Source: DATCYX01 sp963714425 (GTDB lineage Bacteria > Chloroflexota > Anaerolineae > Anaerolineales > UBA4823). Taken from it: 64,000 nt of DNA. Numbering within the stretch: position 1 is the stretch's first letter; each line of letters starts with the position of its first letter. Below, piece after piece: positions 16,297 to 24,387 of the stretch. The DNA lies in contig CAVQOI010000009.1 in assembly GCA_963714425.1 (NCBI GenBank), positions 227,341 to 291,340 on the forward strand, read 5' to 3'. The translations under genes and the position numbers were made by a program. The notes below the pieces were generated by a model that saw only the letters and a list, made by a program, of their open reading frames with translations, was not told where the DNA came from and searched no databases.

Positions 16297-17469
16297 TCAG
16301 CCATCCGCCTGGGCGAGCTGGGCTGCCAGCATCCGAAACACGTCTTTGAAATTTCCATGCAAAGAGGCGCTTCGACCAAATCGCACAAAAATCAGATTCT
16401 GCTCGGGGACGATGTAGATATATTGCCCGTGTTTTCCAGTAGCGTAGAAGTGATTGCCCTCCACCTGAGTGTTCACCCACCAAAAATATTGGTAAAAGGG
16501 CGCCGGGTCAGTGGTTGTGTCTTGTTTAGTTGAGTCATCTACCCACTCGGCAGGGATAATCTGCACGCCATCCCAATTTCCTTGGTTGAGATACAGCCGC
16601 CCAAAAGTGGCAAGTCAATCGCCCGCCCGTTGATCCCGCTCTCCATCTTCTCGAAGCCGCTTGCTTCGCTATCCAACGACCACAAGCCAGGCGCTTCCAT
16701 GCCCAGGGCTTTCCAGATCTTTCCTCGAGGTACTTTGCCACAGGGAGACCGGTACTGCGTTCCAGCACCAGCCCTAACAGAAGGGGATGAAAGTTGTTAT
16801 AGCGTAACTCCTGTCCTGGGTCTCTGTCTATGGTGCTGGAAACCGTCACCGCCCGCAAGTCGGGAGAGTAGTACGTGCTGGCGTCGTCGCTCCAGGGCAG
16901 GCTGTGCTCCTCGTAATGGATACCTGACGACATGCTTACCAGGTGGCGCAATCGGATATTCCCATAGCGAGAATCTTTCTCCAAGAGCTCGGGCACGTAA
17001 TCGGTGATGGGATCTTAAATGCTGAGGATGTAGCCTTCGGAGATGGCGATGCCCACCAGGGCAGAGACGAAGGATTTTGCGACTGACAAAGAGGTTACCG
17101 TCGAATCACGCTGGTAACCGTTGAAATAGTGCTCATAAAGCAAGTCGTCGTCTATGATCACCAGGATAGCTACGGTACCAGGAAGGTATCCAGGTCGTGC
17201 TTCTCACCGTCATAGGTTATGGTCTCTATCGCCAGTGCGTAACGCTGTCTTTGAGCTGGATTGGGTTCGAGGAAATCGAACACAGACGCGGCGTTCTCGA
17301 CAAGGCGGCTGGGAAAGCGCTTGTAATCCTGGATGTCGGAATCCATTCAGGCAATGGCACGGGCGAGTTGAGAGCGGTCCGTGAAAGGCTGTGCAGCGAG
17401 CCAGATGAGTGCGAAGATCCCTATCAATCCAAGGAATATTCCGATTGTAGCGTGCAGGAACTTTCTCAA
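16297..17469 (-). pseudogene. Decayed serine hydrolase (beta-lactamase class C family)
   Basis: Read from TTG 17469, after a GGAGGA site, the frame gives a membrane anchor (RKFLHATIGIFLGLIGIFAL). It then meets an in-frame TGA at 17347-17349, a frameshift near 17170, an in-frame TAA at 17015-17017, a frameshift near 16730 and at least one more before 16566. Pieced together it shows the SxxK motif (SLSVAKSF), the YxN-like LRYNNFHPLLLG and a C-terminal KHGQYIYIVPEQNLIFVRFG, which are marks of the beta-lactamase/esterase family. With two stops and three or more shifts it is a true pseudogene rather than a sequencing slip. It lies just after the MFS gene on the same strand. Confidence 0.85.
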
Positions 17470-17479
17470 ATGGCTCCTC

Positions 17480-18814
17480 CTAAGTATTCTGTGGGGGAGA
17501 AAATTCACGATCCATCGCTGGCTGGGGGACAACCCGATCCACATCACGCACAGCTGGGATCAGAAATCCAACCAGGCAGGTAAGCGTTCCAAGGATGCAG
17601 GTCCCAGCAAACATCAAAGCCATCCCCGCCCCAGGGCCAGTTCCTACGAGCCAGCCAAAAACATCTACCAAATTCCCACCCGGCGCCATCGCTGGCTCAA
17701 ATACGTGATCAGCCAGCCAGCCTGCAAGCAAGTAGCCAGCTGGCATACTCCCTATCTGAATTACATTCTTGGCGGAGAACACGCGCCCCTGGATATCCAG
17801 GGGAACGCGGTTTTGCCAAATTGATTCATAGCAGGCCAAGAGGACAGGCACGAAAACGGCTGAAATAAATGCAGCTGTCAGCCAGGCGGGTAGCGAGCGT
17901 CCCACGGCAAACATAAAGTCACCCAGTAAGAAGGAAGCAGCAGTCGAAAGCAGGAAGCCTCTCAGGCGATCCTTAGGTCCCCCCCACAGGCTCAGTAAAA
18001 GCCCACCGGCCACACCACCGATACCCAGCATGGACTGCACGGCGCCAAGAGCGACTTCGTCACTACCTGTGCGCGCAAGAATCATAGCGGGAAGAATCCC
18101 AAAATAGGTTATCGCGGCGGACAAATTAATGCCAGAGAAGATCAACAATATTCCAAGCAGACCAGCATTGCGTGTGATATAGCGGAAGCCGTAGATCGCT
18201 TCCTTGCTCATCTTACCGCGCGCCTGTCTGCCGGCTGCACTCTCCGGCGGGCGGGCAATCCGTAAAGCCAGGATGAGCAGTATAGCGATCGCACAGGAGG
18301 TAAGATCAATTGTCATAATCCCACTCACTCCTATGGGGGAGAGCAACGCTCCAGCGATCACAGGTGCGAACATATGTGATCCATCATAGGCGAGCGAGAG
18401 CATGCCGTTAGCGCGCGTGAGCTGTTTGGAAGGAACTAGCAAGCTCACTGATGCGCTTAGAGCTGGTTCCTGGAAAGCCGCCAGTGCGCTGCTCAACGAC
18501 CCTCCCAGATAAAGGTGCCAGAGCTGCAAGCGCCCGTTTAGATACAAAACCAGCATCCCAGCGGTAGTCAACCCGGCTCCCAAATCAGCGAGCGCTACAA
18601 CCCACTTGCGATTCCAGCGGTCGGTGAGCACACCTGCCAACGGGCTGGCAAGCACATAGGCGCCGCTGTTGAAAAAACCCATCAACGCCAGGGTGGTGGC
18701 TTTACCGGTCTGCTGGTACGCCCAGATTGTCACTGCAAAGCGTGTCATGGCAGTGCCAAATATCGAGAACAATTGGCTGAGCCAGAGCAAGAAAAAAGTT
18801 CTCATAGGCGCCAA
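17480..18814 (-). CDS. MFS transporter (MFS_3/EntS-like exporter)
   Basis: A 444-residue protein with about 12 hydrophobic helices. The loop after TM2 has LAGVLTDRWNRKWV, the MFS signature in the form seen in macrolide or enterobactin exporters (MFS_3), and the central loop (about residues 195-215) is basic. ATG 18805 is an alternative start. A TATAAT (minus strand, 18827-18822) lies just upstream and a perfect inverted repeat at 18833-18860 sits over the region where its -35 should be, so it may be regulated. The gene is divergent from the thioredoxin-like lipoprotein. Confidence 0.88.
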   Translation of the reverse strand: MAPMRTFFLLWLSQLFSIFGTAMTRFAVTIWAYQQTGKATTLALMGFFNSGAYVLASPLAGVLTDRWNRKWVVALADLGAGLTTAGMLVLYLNGRLQLWHLYLGGSLSSALAAFQEPALSASVSLLVPSKQLTRANGMLSLAYDGSHMFAPVIAGALLSPIGVSGIMTIDLTSCAIAILLILALRIARPPESAAGRQARGKMSKEAIYGFRYITRNAGLLGILLIFSGINLSAAITYFGILPAMILARTGSDEVALGAVQSMLGIGGVAGGLLLSLWGGPKDRLRGFLLSTAASFLLGDFMFAVGRSLPAWLTAAFISAVFVPVLLACYESIWQNRVPLDIQGRVFSAKNVIQIGSMPAGYLLAGWLADHVFEPAMAPGGNLVDVFGWLVGTGPGAGMALMFAGTCILGTLTCLVGFLIPAVRDVDRVVPQPAMDREFSPPQNT

Positions 18815-18832
18815 CCGCGAAATTATACATGA

Positions 18833-18860
18833 AGAATGTGAAGACTATTATTCACATTCT
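18833..18860. promoter_or_regulatory. Palindromic operator candidate
   Basis: A perfect 10-bp inverted repeat (AGAATGTGAA, then eight bases, then TTCACATTCT) lies between the divergent MFS and lipoprotein genes, directly upstream of the MFS -10 box. The geometry suits a dimeric regulator, but no regulator gene is adjacent. Confidence 0.5.
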
Positions 18861-18955
18861 CCTAAGACCCCCGTAATCTTTTCATAATGATTTTGTGGGA
18901 TCATCAAAGGGAGTGAAATTCACTCACTCAGATCAATATACAGGAGAAGATCTCA

Positions 18956-19657
18956 ATGATTTGCAAATATAAGTGGTTCGCTCTATTGGTCGTGCTCTCG
19001 CTGGTACTCTCTGCCTGCAGCGCCAGTGCGCCGCAGCAAGCAGGAGCTACCGAGGTGATGCACGAGCAGGGCGATGAAGCCATGATGGAAAAGACGCCCG
19101 AGGAGATGATGGAAGAGACGCCTGAGGTGATGGAAGAAGCCATGCCCAGCGAAGACGCCATGATGGATGAGACACCTGCCAGCATGCCTGAAGATCAGGC
19201 CATGATAGAAACGCCGGCCTTCTTCAAGGCTAGCCTGACCGATGCTGCGACGGGCGAGACCTTCAGCATCCAGGACTTCGAGGGCAAAGTAATCCTGGTG
19301 GAGACCTTGGCAATGTGGTGTTCCACCTGCATGCGCCAGCAGCGCGAAGTCGTGCTCCTGCACAGCCAGCTCGGCGAGCGCGAGGACTTCGTCAGCCTGG
19401 GCCTGGACATCGACCCCAACGAGGTCCTATCAGATCTTACGGACTATGTCGCCCGCAATGAGTTTGACTGGTACTACGCCGTTGCCCCGGTTGAAGTAGC
19501 CCGTGAGATTGGCCAGCTTTACGGCGATCAATTCCTCAATCCCCCCTCCGCACCGATGTTCATCATCGACCACAAGGGTGAAGTGCACCCCTTGCCCTTC
19601 GGCGTGAAAAGCGCGGACGATCTTCAGAAAGCGCTGCAGCCGTTTCTATCCGGATAA
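18956..19657 (+). CDS. Thioredoxin-like lipoprotein with a Met/Glu-rich linker
   Basis: A 233-residue protein with a lipobox (LVLSAC, Cys about residue 21). An acidic, methionine- and proline-rich linker (about 35-80, repeated MMEETPE-type units) leads into a TlpA/AhpC-TSA-like thioredoxin domain (about 85-233). The redox motif is AMWCSTCMRQ, a CxxC after the usual Trp. A lipid-anchored thiol-disulfide reductase outside the membrane is the likely role. It is followed after eight bases by a CcdA-type electron donor, which fits cytochrome c maturation or oxidative-fold repair. The Met-rich linker could bind copper, but this is speculation. Confidence 0.88.
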   Translation: MICKYKWFALLVVLSLVLSACSASAPQQAGATEVMHEQGDEAMMEKTPEEMMEETPEVMEEAMPSEDAMMDETPASMPEDQAMIETPAFFKASLTDAATGETFSIQDFEGKVILVETLAMWCSTCMRQQREVVLLHSQLGEREDFVSLGLDIDPNEVLSDLTDYVARNEFDWYYAVAPVEVAREIGQLYGDQFLNPPSAPMFIIDHKGEVHPLPFGVKSADDLQKALQPFLSG

Positions 19658-19665
19658 GGGCGTGA

Positions 19666-20346
19666 ATGGATATTCAAGAGGTCCTGACTTCGTTCACATT
19701 GGGATTGCTCGCCACCACTAGTCCGTGCGTGCTGCCTTTATACCCCGGCTTCCTAGCTTACCTGAGTGGGCAGGCAAGCGGCAAGCAGGGGACGCGCTCG
19801 CTCTTGGGTTTGTTTGTGCTGTTGGGCGTGCTCACAATGATGCTTTTGCTAGGTGGGATTATCGCCCTGCTCTCCGTCTCGGTGGGTAGGGCGCTTGCGG
19901 TGGTCATCCCGCTTGCCGACCTGCTCATCCTGGCGCTGGGGGTGCTGCTGCTGCTGAACATCAACCCCTTTAAGAGCCTGCCGCAGATCCAGGCGCCGCT
20001 GATCAAGCACCCCTGGGCGAACGCCTACCTCTATGGCCTGCTCTACGGGCCGATCGCCTTGCCCTGCTCCGGACCGTTGGTGGTGGGTATCTTTGCATTC
20101 TCGCTGACCACCGCCGATGTGGTCAGCAAGCTCAGTATATTCTTCTGGTTCGGGCTGGGCTTCGGAGTGCCATTGCTGGCGCTCTCGTTGCTCTCGGTCG
20201 CCTTACAGCGCTGGCTCACGCGCCAGTTTGCCCAGCGCGCCCGGCTGGTCAACCTGATTGGGGGCGTGCTTCTGGTGGGAGTGGCGATCTACGATCTGAG
20301 CGTTAATTGGGAGCTGATCGTGCAATTATTCCCCAGGGGGGTATAG
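19666..20346 (+). CDS. ccdA: CcdA/DsbD-type thiol electron transporter
   Basis: A 226-residue integral membrane protein with six hydrophobic helices. The two signature cysteines lie in TM1 (TTSPCVLPLYPG) and TM4 (IALPCSGPLVVG), as in CcdA and the DsbD beta domain. It carries reducing equivalents from cytoplasmic thioredoxin to extracytoplasmic thioredoxin-like proteins. The adjacent lipoprotein is the obvious partner, and the many CxxCH cytochromes of this window would need such a pathway to keep heme-binding cysteines reduced. Confidence 0.92.
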   Translation: MDIQEVLTSFTLGLLATTSPCVLPLYPGFLAYLSGQASGKQGTRSLLGLFVLLGVLTMMLLLGGIIALLSVSVGRALAVVIPLADLLILALGVLLLLNINPFKSLPQIQAPLIKHPWANAYLYGLLYGPIALPCSGPLVVGIFAFSLTTADVVSKLSIFFWFGLGFGVPLLALSLLSVALQRWLTRQFAQRARLVNLIGGVLLVGVAIYDLSVNWELIVQLFPRGV

Positions 20347-20384
20347 ACTTTCTTGCTCCTTGCTGCAATCAGGGTAGTGGGAGG

Positions 20385-20452
20385 AACCCTGCAATCAGGC
20401 CATGTTTGGAGATTTGCTCCAACCTGACGTGATTGCAGGGTTATTTCTTTTT
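20385..20452 (+). terminator. Rho-independent terminator after ccdA
   Basis: A 13-bp perfect stem (AACCCTGCAATCA, 20385-20397, with its complement at 20430-20442) encloses a smaller stem (TTGGAG/CTCCAA). It is followed by a T-rich tract (TTATTTCTTT). Confidence 0.8.
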
Positions 20453-20502
20453 AGAATAGGATACAATGGGCGGGCTAAAGCTGGACGCATGAAGCATTAA
20501 CC

Positions 20503-21765
20503 ATGAGGAAACTGATCCCCTTATTTGTCAGCCTGGGCTTATTCCTGTCAGCCTGCCAGGCAGGCGCAACATCTGCCATAACCACACAGGCAAGGACACA
20601 ACCTGCCCCGTCAGCCACCCTAGAACCCCCGACCGCTACGCCAACGGATAGCATACCTGCCGGCTGCACAGTGATCAGCCCTCCGCAAACCCCTGGGCCC
20701 ACGCAAGAATCGCTCTTCGCCCCAGTGAGTGATGATGATTGGATCAAAGGGGATCAGGAGGCTGCCAACACGCTGGTGGTTTATTGTGATTTCCAGGCGC
20801 CGGGATGCGCAGCCATGGCAGTCGTGGCAGACCGTCTCCTGGATGATCTCCTGGGGGATGTTCGTCTCGTTTACCGACACTTCCCATTGACGTCTGTAAA
20901 CGATAAAGCCGCCCTGGCGATGCAAGCGGCGGAAGCCGCTGGTCTGCAGGACAATTTCTGGGAGATGCACGACCTGCTCTACACTCGCCAGCAAGAGTGG
21001 ACCAGCTTGAGCCCGGCTGAGTTCCAGGATTGGCTAAGCGCTGCTGCGACCGAGCTGTCTCTGGATGTGGAGAAATTCAGCGCAGATATGCTGAGCGAGC
21101 AAGCTATCTCAGCAGCCCAGGATGCCTGGGAGTGGGGCGTGCAGACCGGCATGCCCGGCACACCCTTCCTGCTTGTGAACGGTGACATCTGGCCCGACGG
21201 ATTGCCCATGACCAGGGGCAATATCGCTACGATTATCCGTCTGGACCTGCTCGAAGCGCGCCAGTTCAGCGAATGCCCGCCAATCACCATCAACCCCTCC
21301 AGCCAGTACATCGCCACGCTGCACACTGAAAAAGGCGATATCGTTATCGAGCTGTTCCCGGATCGCGCCCCGCTGGCGGTGAACAACTTTATCTTTCTCG
21401 CTCGCAACGGCTGGTACGAGGGTGTCACCTTTCACCGCGTGCTGAAAGATTTCGTCGCCCAGGCAGGCGACCCCAGCGGAACTGGCTACGGAACACCCGG
21501 CTATGCTTTCTCTAACGAACTTTCCGATCTCAAATTCGACAAAGCCGGCGCCGTAGCCATGGCAAATGCCGGGCCAGATTCAAACGGCAGCCAGTTCTTC
21601 ATCACTTTCGCCCCCGCTCCCAAGCTGGACGGCGGCTACACCATCTTTGGTCAGGTGATCGAGGGGATGGAGGTGGCTTTGGCCCTGACATTGCGGGACC
21701 CTTCTCAGGGTTTAGACCTGCCACCTGGAGATATCATCGCGAACATTGATATTGAGGAAAAATGA
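20503..21765 (+). CDS. Lipoprotein fusing a DsbA-like domain to a cyclophilin
   Basis: A 420-residue protein with a lipobox (FLSAC) and a Thr/Pro-rich linker. A Thioredoxin_4/DsbA-like domain spans about 80-250, and a cyclophilin-type peptidyl-prolyl isomerase about 265-420. The cyclophilin half shows GDIVIELFPDRAP, FHRVLKDFVAQAGDP, NGSQFFIT and the final GQVIEGMEV. In the DsbA-like half the usual FQCPxC is FQAPGC, so the first catalytic cysteine is missing and only one remains. I infer an anchored folding factor whose thioredoxin domain acts as a binding or monothiol module. TACAAT at 20462-20467 may be its -10 box. Confidence 0.9.
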   Translation: MRKLIPLFVSLGLFLSACQAGATSAITTQARTQPAPSATLEPPTATPTDSIPAGCTVISPPQTPGPTQESLFAPVSDDDWIKGDQEAANTLVVYCDFQAPGCAAMAVVADRLLDDLLGDVRLVYRHFPLTSVNDKAALAMQAAEAAGLQDNFWEMHDLLYTRQQEWTSLSPAEFQDWLSAAATELSLDVEKFSADMLSEQAISAAQDAWEWGVQTGMPGTPFLLVNGDIWPDGLPMTRGNIATIIRLDLLEARQFSECPPITINPSSQYIATLHTEKGDIVIELFPDRAPLAVNNFIFLARNGWYEGVTFHRVLKDFVAQAGDPSGTGYGTPGYAFSNELSDLKFDKAGAVAMANAGPDSNGSQFFITFAPAPKLDGGYTIFGQVIEGMEVALALTLRDPSQGLDLPPGDIIANIDIEEK

Positions 21766-21837
21766 AATCATTGATTTACCCTTTGTGGAAAAAGCCCGAT
21801 CTCGGATATTGCCCCTTGCGTTCGTTTGTGTGAATAG

Positions 21838-23082
21838 ATGTCTGTTCCTGCTAACCGTCCATCGACCTCTGGATTCCACTGGCTTTCGGGTTTACAGCTT
21901 GCCTTCAGCCTGCTGGGTATCGCTGCCCTGTGGAGCCTTGCCTTAGTCCTGCTTTTCATCAGCCTGACGCAGCGCTTTTCGTTGGCGGAGGGGCCAGGGA
22001 CGGGCATCTCTTTCCTGCTGCTGGCGACCGCCAGCGGCACCATCGGGCTGCTGCTGGTCCCCTCGGCAGGCTATGCGCTGCTGCGCCTGGCAGGTCGCCT
22101 CCCCCGGCATCCTCGCTGGCCGCGCTGGATGCGCCCTTCGCTGGCAATTTTTCTGCTCCCAATTGTGCTGGCGGCGGGTTATTGGGTCGCCCAACAAGAC
22201 TGGCTCGCCTGGCTGGTCCTGCCTCCTGTGCATATTTTGGCTATTGGCATACCCATTGTGTGGCTGGTCTACCTGGCGGTACGCGGACTGCCCGTGGGGT
22301 CACCGCAGCGCTTCTGGGGACTGGTCGCCAGTGGCAGCGCGCTGGCGCCATTCGTGATCCTGCTCATTGAGACCCTCGTGTTGGTGGGTGGCATCATCGC
22401 CCTCTCCTTGTGGATCTCCAGCACACCCGGCTTGCCTGGCGAGCTCTCCACCCTGGCAGAGCGGTTGGAGCAGTCCCGACTTTCAGGCAGCTCACCGGAG
22501 ATCGTGGTCCACATCCTGGCTCCTTATCTAAACGAACCGCTGATGATCTTCTCTGTCTTCGCCTTTGGAGCTCTCATCGTACCGCTGATCGAAGAGGCGC
22601 TCAAACCCCTGGGCGTGTGGATCCTGGCTGGCTCCGGCCTCCGCCCAGTGGAGGGGTTTACAGCTGGAATCCTGTGCGGCGCAGGATATGCTCTGGCAGA
22701 GAGCTTGATGCTCGGCAGCAGCGGGGGAGAAGAGTGGGGTATGGTTGTCTTTGCCAGGCTCGGTACAGGGGTGATCCATTCTCTCACCGCTGGACTGACA
22801 GGTTGGGCGCTGGCCTTAGCCTGGAGCCAGCGCAGCTACCTGCGCCTGGGTCTGGCGTATCTGGGAGCCGTGCTAATCCACGGCTTGTGGAACGGGCTCA
22901 CCATCCTGCTCGCCTTCACCTTGCTCAACGGTTTTCTCGAGCAGCCATTGATTACCCTGCCTGAGCGCACCGATGCGCTGGCTGGAACAGGGCTTGTATT
23001 GCTGGCATTCCTGTGCCTGGCAGCCGTGTTGTGGATCAACGCACGCTTCCGGCGCAAGCAGCAAGCGGAGGATGTAGTATAA
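21838..23082 (+). CDS. PrsW-like intramembrane metalloprotease
   Basis: A 414-residue membrane protein with about ten hydrophobic segments. The C-terminal half carries the PrsW/CPBP-like signature: the double glutamate LIEEALKPLGVW, then GYALAESL and two histidine-bearing helices, GVIHSLTAGLTGWAL and VLIHGLWNG. PrsW enzymes cut membrane substrates such as anti-sigma factors. No anti-sigma gene is visible nearby, so the substrate is unknown. The stop codon overlaps a TATAAT (23078-23083) that may start transcription of the next gene. Confidence 0.85.
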   Translation: MSVPANRPSTSGFHWLSGLQLAFSLLGIAALWSLALVLLFISLTQRFSLAEGPGTGISFLLLATASGTIGLLLVPSAGYALLRLAGRLPRHPRWPRWMRPSLAIFLLPIVLAAGYWVAQQDWLAWLVLPPVHILAIGIPIVWLVYLAVRGLPVGSPQRFWGLVASGSALAPFVILLIETLVLVGGIIALSLWISSTPGLPGELSTLAERLEQSRLSGSSPEIVVHILAPYLNEPLMIFSVFAFGALIVPLIEEALKPLGVWILAGSGLRPVEGFTAGILCGAGYALAESLMLGSSGGEEWGMVVFARLGTGVIHSLTAGLTGWALALAWSQRSYLRLGLAYLGAVLIHGLWNGLTILLAFTLLNGFLEQPLITLPERTDALAGTGLVLLAFLCLAAVLWINARFRRKQQAEDVV

Positions 23083-23141
23083 TCCCAGGTTCGTGGCTAA
23101 CCACCCCAAACACAATTCTTCTAAAGAAGGACGATGAATTA

Positions 23142-23795
23142 ATGGAACTGTTTACTTATCTGCTCGATTTATTTCTCCATCTTGATAAGCACTTGAGCGC
23201 TGTCATCCAGACATACGGCACGTGGACTTACCTGCTTTTATTCCTGATCATTTTCCTGGAGACCGGGCTGGTCATCACGCCATTTCTCCCAGGCGATTCC
23301 TTGCTTTTTGCCGCAGGCACCTTCGCCGGTTTAGGCTCGCTCAATCCCTGGCTGCTCTTCCTGCTGCTTTCAGCAGCGGCGATCATCGGCGATACGGTCA
23401 ACTACTGGATCGGGCACTACATCGGTCCGCGGGCTTTCAGCGGGGAGATTCGCTTCCTCAAAAAAGAATATATGGACCGCACCCACGAATTTTACGAGCG
23501 CCATGGTGGTAAGACGATCATCCTGGCGCGTTTCGTTCCGATTATCCGCACTTTCGCACCTTTCGTGGCAGGGATTGGAGCCATGTCTTACAGACACTTC
23601 ATAACCTACAACGTGGTAGGCGGAATCGTCTGGGTAGCGCTCTTCACCTTCGGCGGCTATTTCTTCGGCAATCTGAAGTTTGTGCAAGAGAATTTCACCT
23701 TCGTGGTGCTGGCGATCATCTTCCTCTCGGTATTGCCTGCTGTGATTGAGTTCTTTAAGGAGCGCTCGCGAGCAGTTCATAAGGCAGAAGCATAA
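23142..23795 (+). CDS. DedA-family membrane protein
   Basis: A 217-residue protein from ATG 23142, preceded by an AAGAAGGA ribosome site; an in-frame extension into the previous gene is rejected. It shows the DedA/SNARE-associated signatures ETGLVITPFLPGDSLLFAAG and GGKTIILARFVPIIRTFAPFVAG, with five or six membrane segments. DedA proteins are flippase-like transporters, some moving undecaprenyl phosphate or phospholipids. It is convergent with the Nudix gene, separated by a strong hairpin. Confidence 0.92.
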   Translation: MELFTYLLDLFLHLDKHLSAVIQTYGTWTYLLLFLIIFLETGLVITPFLPGDSLLFAAGTFAGLGSLNPWLLFLLLSAAAIIGDTVNYWIGHYIGPRAFSGEIRFLKKEYMDRTHEFYERHGGKTIILARFVPIIRTFAPFVAGIGAMSYRHFITYNVVGGIVWVALFTFGGYFFGNLKFVQENFTFVVLAIIFLSVLPAVIEFFKERSRAVHKAEA

Positions 23796-23843
23796 CTCTC
23801 CCCCTCCCCCAACCTCGCATCTGGTGCTGGGGAGGAAGATAAA

Positions 23844-23888
23844 GAATAATAAAGTAGCGGGCGCAGTACGCCCGCTACTTTATTATTC
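23844..23888. terminator. Bidirectional hairpin terminator
   Basis: A perfect 20-bp inverted repeat (23844-23863 with 23869-23888; loop CAGTA) lies between the convergent DedA and Nudix genes. The stem base is AT-rich (GAATAATAAAGT), giving U-rich ends in both directions. Confidence 0.85.
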
Positions 23889-23934
23889 CGGAAGCATGCC
23901 CCTGCCATCAAGGAAGGGCTAAGGGGGAGAGGGA

Positions 23935-24378
23935 TTATCGGTCTTTCCAGGGTCCAATGCGCCGAAGAGTATCTCGAGTGACTTCATTTAATTGCATGGA
24001 TTGGAGGTCTGCTTCGCTCACCCAGCGATACTCGTCGAATTCTTCATTCAAGAGTATGGATTCACTCTCCGCCTCACAATGGAACACAAGGAAGATCAGA
24101 TATTGTGCCTTCGTGCTGCCATCAATATACAGCTTTTCGAAAACACCGTCCTTGAAAAAGGCCGCACGGATGTTTAGCACTTCAATCCCCAGCTCCTCGC
24201 GCAGTTCCCTGCGCAGGGCAGCTTCCATGTGCTCCCCCGGATCGATGCCGCCCCCAGGGAATCCCCACTGCCCTGGAAAGACACCCCGGTCGGCCTTCAT
24301 CTTGCAAATGAGCAGCTCCCCCCTCTGGCTCCAAACCAGGCCTACGGTGATGATTCGGCGTTCAATAGGTAGTGACAT
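23935..24378 (-). CDS. Nudix hydrolase
   Basis: A 147-residue protein with a complete Nudix box (G-x5-E-x7-R-E-L-x-E-E-L-G-I) starting at GGGIDPGEHMEAA near residue 42. Overall it resembles the NudI-type nucleoside triphosphatases (FPGQWGFPGGG before the box). It should hydrolyse a nucleoside diphosphate linked to another moiety, often for housecleaning. It starts nine bases after the penicillin acylase stop codon, so the two are probably co-transcribed. Confidence 0.9.
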   Translation of the reverse strand: MSLPIERRIITVGLVWSQRGELLICKMKADRGVFPGQWGFPGGGIDPGEHMEAALRRELREELGIEVLNIRAAFFKDGVFEKLYIDGSTKAQYLIFLVFHCEAESESILLNEEFDEYRWVSEADLQSMQLNEVTRDTLRRIGPWKDR

Positions 24379-24387
24379 GCCACCCTC

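Noticed and set aside
16582..17824. Plus-strand open frames opposite the decayed serine hydrolase
   Set aside because: They lack start signals and similarity; the minus strand carries recognisable though broken homology.
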